NCBI GenBank assembly: GCA_949284445.1
Contig: CASDVP010000001.1
Coordinates: forward strand, 124,001-188,000
Length of the DNA stretch: 64,000 bases
DNA from: an uncultured Bacillota bacterium
GTDB lineage: Bacteria > Bacillota_I > Bacilli_A > RFN20 > CAG-288
Reading direction: 5' to 3'
The position numbers and the translations under genes are program-made. Under the pieces are notes generated by a model that had not been told where the DNA came from, ran no database searches, and was given only the letters and a program-made list of their open reading frames with translations. Of the stretch, positions 61,706 to 64,000 are shown one piece after another (the first letter of the stretch is position 1; each line of letters begins with the position of its first letter).

Positions 61706-64000
61706 TTACTCCACTTTATCTAAAGAAGTCGGCATTGATGAATCCATGTATAAGCCGCTAGTATAGTCATCATCATAAGCAGCTTCGATACTATCGGAAA
61801 AGAAATATATTCTTAAAACATAGCCAGTTTCATCTTCAAAATAGTAATAGCTACCATCCGTTGAAGTGAAGGTGAAGCCGATTTCTAGATCTAAATCAGT
61901 AGATACTAATTTGGCGGTACCATCAGCATTGATTGTGATTTCTATAGAAGTGCCAGAAATATCTCCACCGCTATAAGTTCCGACATATTCATAAGGAATG
62001 ATGTTGGTACTTTCAGTAATTGTCAATTTGACTTCCGCCGTTACACCACTTCCATCGGTTGCAGTGGCGGTGATTGTGACTTCACCAGCACCATTAGCAC
62101 TTACGATACCAGAAGATGACACACTAGCAATATTAGAATCACTTGATGAGAATTTAGCACTCTTATAAGTAGCATCTTCAGGTTCATATGTGACTGTCAA
62201 TTTTGTTGTTTCACCGACCTGCAATTCAGTCTTTTCAGCTGACAATGTCAATTTGCTGACTAGAGTAGGCTCAACAACCTGGATCTCTACTTCTCCTGAT
62301 ACACCATCTTCGTTTGTGGCTTTGATAATAGCAGTTCCTGTTTTTAATGCAGTAAATGTTCCATATTCAGTATCTAGGTCAATGATATCAGTATTTTCTG
62401 TTTCGTAAATCAATGAAGTAGCAGTCGCATTTTCAGGTGTAAATGCCGCATCTACATAACCTATATCACCGACGAGATATTGTTCTTTATCAGCTGTTAA
62501 AGTGATTTTGGTCGCAGGAACATAACGGTTCAAGCCTTCGTGTGTTCCGAACTTGTTGATAGTATAGGAACCGAATTCTGCATTGACTTCTAAAACGTCA
62601 TCACTTTGATAAGAGATTCCACATATAGCACTATCACCATCTGTGTTTTCAAAAACAGCATCTTGACTCTCGTTGTTTTCAACATAGTTTAAAGTAAAGT
62701 TTTTTTCTAAAACAGCAATGGTGAGAACACCATCTTCAGTGATTGTAAATGTCACTTCTTCGCCTAAACCATCAGTATACCCTTTATACACACCTACCAA
62801 TTTTTGATTCATCATATCTTTAGGAGTGACGACAATTGTCAAAGTGTTAGAGCGAATCGTCCCTGTCGTATCTGTAGCATATATTTCTGTAGTGCCTTCT
62901 TCCAATGCTGTGATCAAGCCTTTATCAGAGACAGTTGCTACTTTTTCATCAGACGAAGAGTAAGTCAATGTTTTATCACTGGAATTTTGAGGCTGGACAT
63001 CAGCAATTATTTGTGATGTTTCACCTACTTTTAAATCTTCATTAGCGCTGATAGTGATGCTGGTGACTGGTACATTTTCAACTTCGACATGGTCATGACA
63101 GCTTTCGTCAGCCATGAGAGCGATGCTATCTAAGGCCATACTGAATGGTTTTCCGAGGAAATTACAGCTGACAACTAATCTTACTTTACTTGCCGGTGTG
63201 AATGATTTTTCTAAAAGTTTCTTATTGTTGATAGAAATATTGTCTTTAACTTCTTGAGTGATATCTAAGGTTGTCCAGTCTTGACCATTGTTAGAAGTTT
63301 CAATCGCAATTTTATCAACAAAATCCATGCCGTCAAAACCGCTTGAATAATACATAGCATAATAGAAGGAAACAGAAGAGACTTGCTGATCGTCGAAATC
63401 AAAAGCTAAATAAGCATCACCGGTTTCTCTACCTTGTTCACCAGGATTCAAGACTAATGCCTTAGCTTCGCCAAACAGATCAGAATAGCCTTGTCTCAAA
63501 GACACTTTATTAGAAGTGATGACAGCAGGTAAATCATTAGCTAACTGATTGGTGGCAGAGACAGCTCCAGTTGATTCATCGACTCTATCAAAGGTGAAAT
63601 TATAAACAGCATCTTTAAGATTTTGTTCAGCTAATGGTTTAACTTTGATAGTGATCTCATTTGATTTTACACCGGTATCTTCACCATCTTTTCCTTCAGC
63701 AACAGCGTAGATTTTAGTCTCACCAGCTTTTAAGCCAGTCACTTCTACAACGCCTTCAGTGAAAGTGTAGTCCACACGACAGACAGTCGGATCTTCAACA
63801 TGCCAAGTTAGAGTCTTTTTATCGGCGGTTTCAGGTAGTCTTTCATAAGAGATTTGAACTTTTTCTTCAATATCTAAGAGAACTTTATCGCCTTCTTTTT
63901 CATATTCACCAATAGGTGCTAAATTCACATCTTCAAGATAAGTATGGACGACAGGTCCATCATATCCTTTATACTCCCAATACTCCATCACATTATCTTC
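61706..64000 (-). CDS. Large Ig-like (BIG2) surface protein, N-terminus outside the window
   Basis: At least 764 codons. The frame is open to the right edge and no signal peptide is present, so the start lies outside. The order seen is an Ig-like domain (VLLDIEEKVQISYERLPETADKK), a carbohydrate-binding-like sandwich (FTFDRVDESTG... YLAFDFDDQQVSS... IETSNNGQDWTTL), a BIG2 domain (VTSITISANEDLKVGETS, VATVSDKGLITALEEGT), a small beta domain (GVYKGYTDGLGEEVTFTIT), two more BIG2-like domains (ITLTADKEQYLVGDIG; LTLSAEKTELQVGETTKL) and a second copy of the small beta domain (YSGGDISGTSIEITINADG). No catalytic site is seen here; an enzyme domain could lie upstream. Probably secreted and cell-surface. 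Confidence 0.8.
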   Translation of the reverse strand, partial: EDNVMEYWEYKGYDGPVVHTYLEDVNLAPIGEYEKEGDKVLLDIEEKVQISYERLPETADKKTLTWHVEDPTVCRVDYTFTEGVVEVTGLKAGETKIYAVAEGKDGEDTGVKSNEITIKVKPLAEQNLKDAVYNFTFDRVDESTGAVSATNQLANDLPAVITSNKVSLRQGYSDLFGEAKALVLNPGEQGRETGDAYLAFDFDDQQVSSVSFYYAMYYSSGFDGMDFVDKIAIETSNNGQDWTTLDITQEVKDNISINNKKLLEKSFTPASKVRLVVSCNFLGKPFSMALDSIALMADESCHDHVEVENVPVTSITISANEDLKVGETSQIIADVQPQNSSDKTLTYSSSDEKVATVSDKGLITALEEGTTEIYATDTTGTIRSNTLTIVVTPKDMMNQKLVGVYKGYTDGLGEEVTFTITEDGVLTIAVLEKNFTLNYVENNESQDAVFENTDGDSAICGISYQSDDVLEVNAEFGSYTINKFGTHEGLNRYVPATKITLTADKEQYLVGDIGYVDAAFTPENATATSLIYETENTDIIDLDTEYGTFTALKTGTAIIKATNEDGVSGEVEIQVVEPTLVSKLTLSAEKTELQVGETTKLTVTYEPEDATYKSAKFSSSDSNIASVSSSGIVSANGAGEVTITATATDGSGVTAEVKLTITESTNIIPYEYVGTYSGGDISGTSIEITINADGTAKLVSTDLDLEIGFTFTSTDGSYYYFEDETGYVLRIYFFSDSIEAAYDDDYTSGLYMDSSMPTSLDKVE

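Noticed and set aside
1..64000. Genetic code 4 (TGA as Trp) for the whole genome
   Set aside because: Many overlapping genes end in TGA, and read-through of thiN or of the 44572 HTH gene would extend far into the next gene. All confident Trp codons that I checked in conserved genes are TGG.

Overview
The window is AT-rich bacterial chromosome around a replication origin. The gene set (dnaA, dnaN, rpmH-rnpA-yidC-jag, mnmE, rsmA-rnmV-tatD, rpmG-secE-nusG, serS), AGGAGG-type ribosome binding sites, Sec lipoproteins and a Bacillus-like origin point to a Bacillota/Bacilli or Mollicutes-related bacterium, probably an uncultured gut or rumen organism. TGA is used as a normal stop by many tightly overlapping genes, so the working code is 11, although several accessory genes carry a single in-frame TGA (see findings).

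Layout. 1-3.2 kb: cut-off secreted S8 protease and peptidase T (minus). 3.2-10.8 kb: origin block with a giant coiled-coil protein, dnaN, a small lipoprotein, a DnaA-box/GC/DnaA-trio unwinding element, dnaA and a second dense DnaA-box cluster. 10.9-20.2 kb: a PopT-like polyprenyl-phosphate translocase, then a beta-glucan region (GH5 lipoprotein with a TetR regulator, membrane-anchored permuted GH3, large lipoprotein) with CRE-like operators. 20.5-24.6 kb: cation efflux, thiN, Sel1 protein, ispE, alpha/beta hydrolase. 24.6-31.8 kb: accessory stretch with a broken XRE-DUF3990 toxin gene, an unusual partner-domain/pyrophosphatase fusion, prs, a YjdF-like membrane gene with an in-frame TGA, an XRE regulator pair and a dead AAA ATPase.

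31.9-41.3 kb: conserved housekeeping (Sel1, rsmA, rnmV, tatD, mnmE, nadE on minus; rpmH, rnpA, yidC, jag on plus). 41.3-47 kb: a broken BspA-like leucine-rich-repeat gene, DUF308 membrane protein, small HTH, pdxK, an oxidoreductase and a 51-aa gene. 47.2-49.3 kb: rpmG-secE-nusG plus a PfkB kinase. 49.4-54.9 kb: a translationally coupled three-gene operon of an SNF2-type helicase, a MoxR AAA+ ATPase and a metallopeptidase-like/VWA protein, the best candidate for an undescribed system. 55-64 kb: membrane protein, HipB/HipS remnant without a HipT kinase, serS, glycosyltransferase, a lipoprotein with an in-frame TGA and a large Ig-like surface protein cut by the right edge.

The core genes cover replication initiation, translation, tRNA modification and protein export. 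The accessory genes cover extracellular polymer degradation, surface display, toxin-antitoxin remnants and one probable DNA-directed conflict or maintenance operon. All calls rest on reading the sequence; no database search was run.
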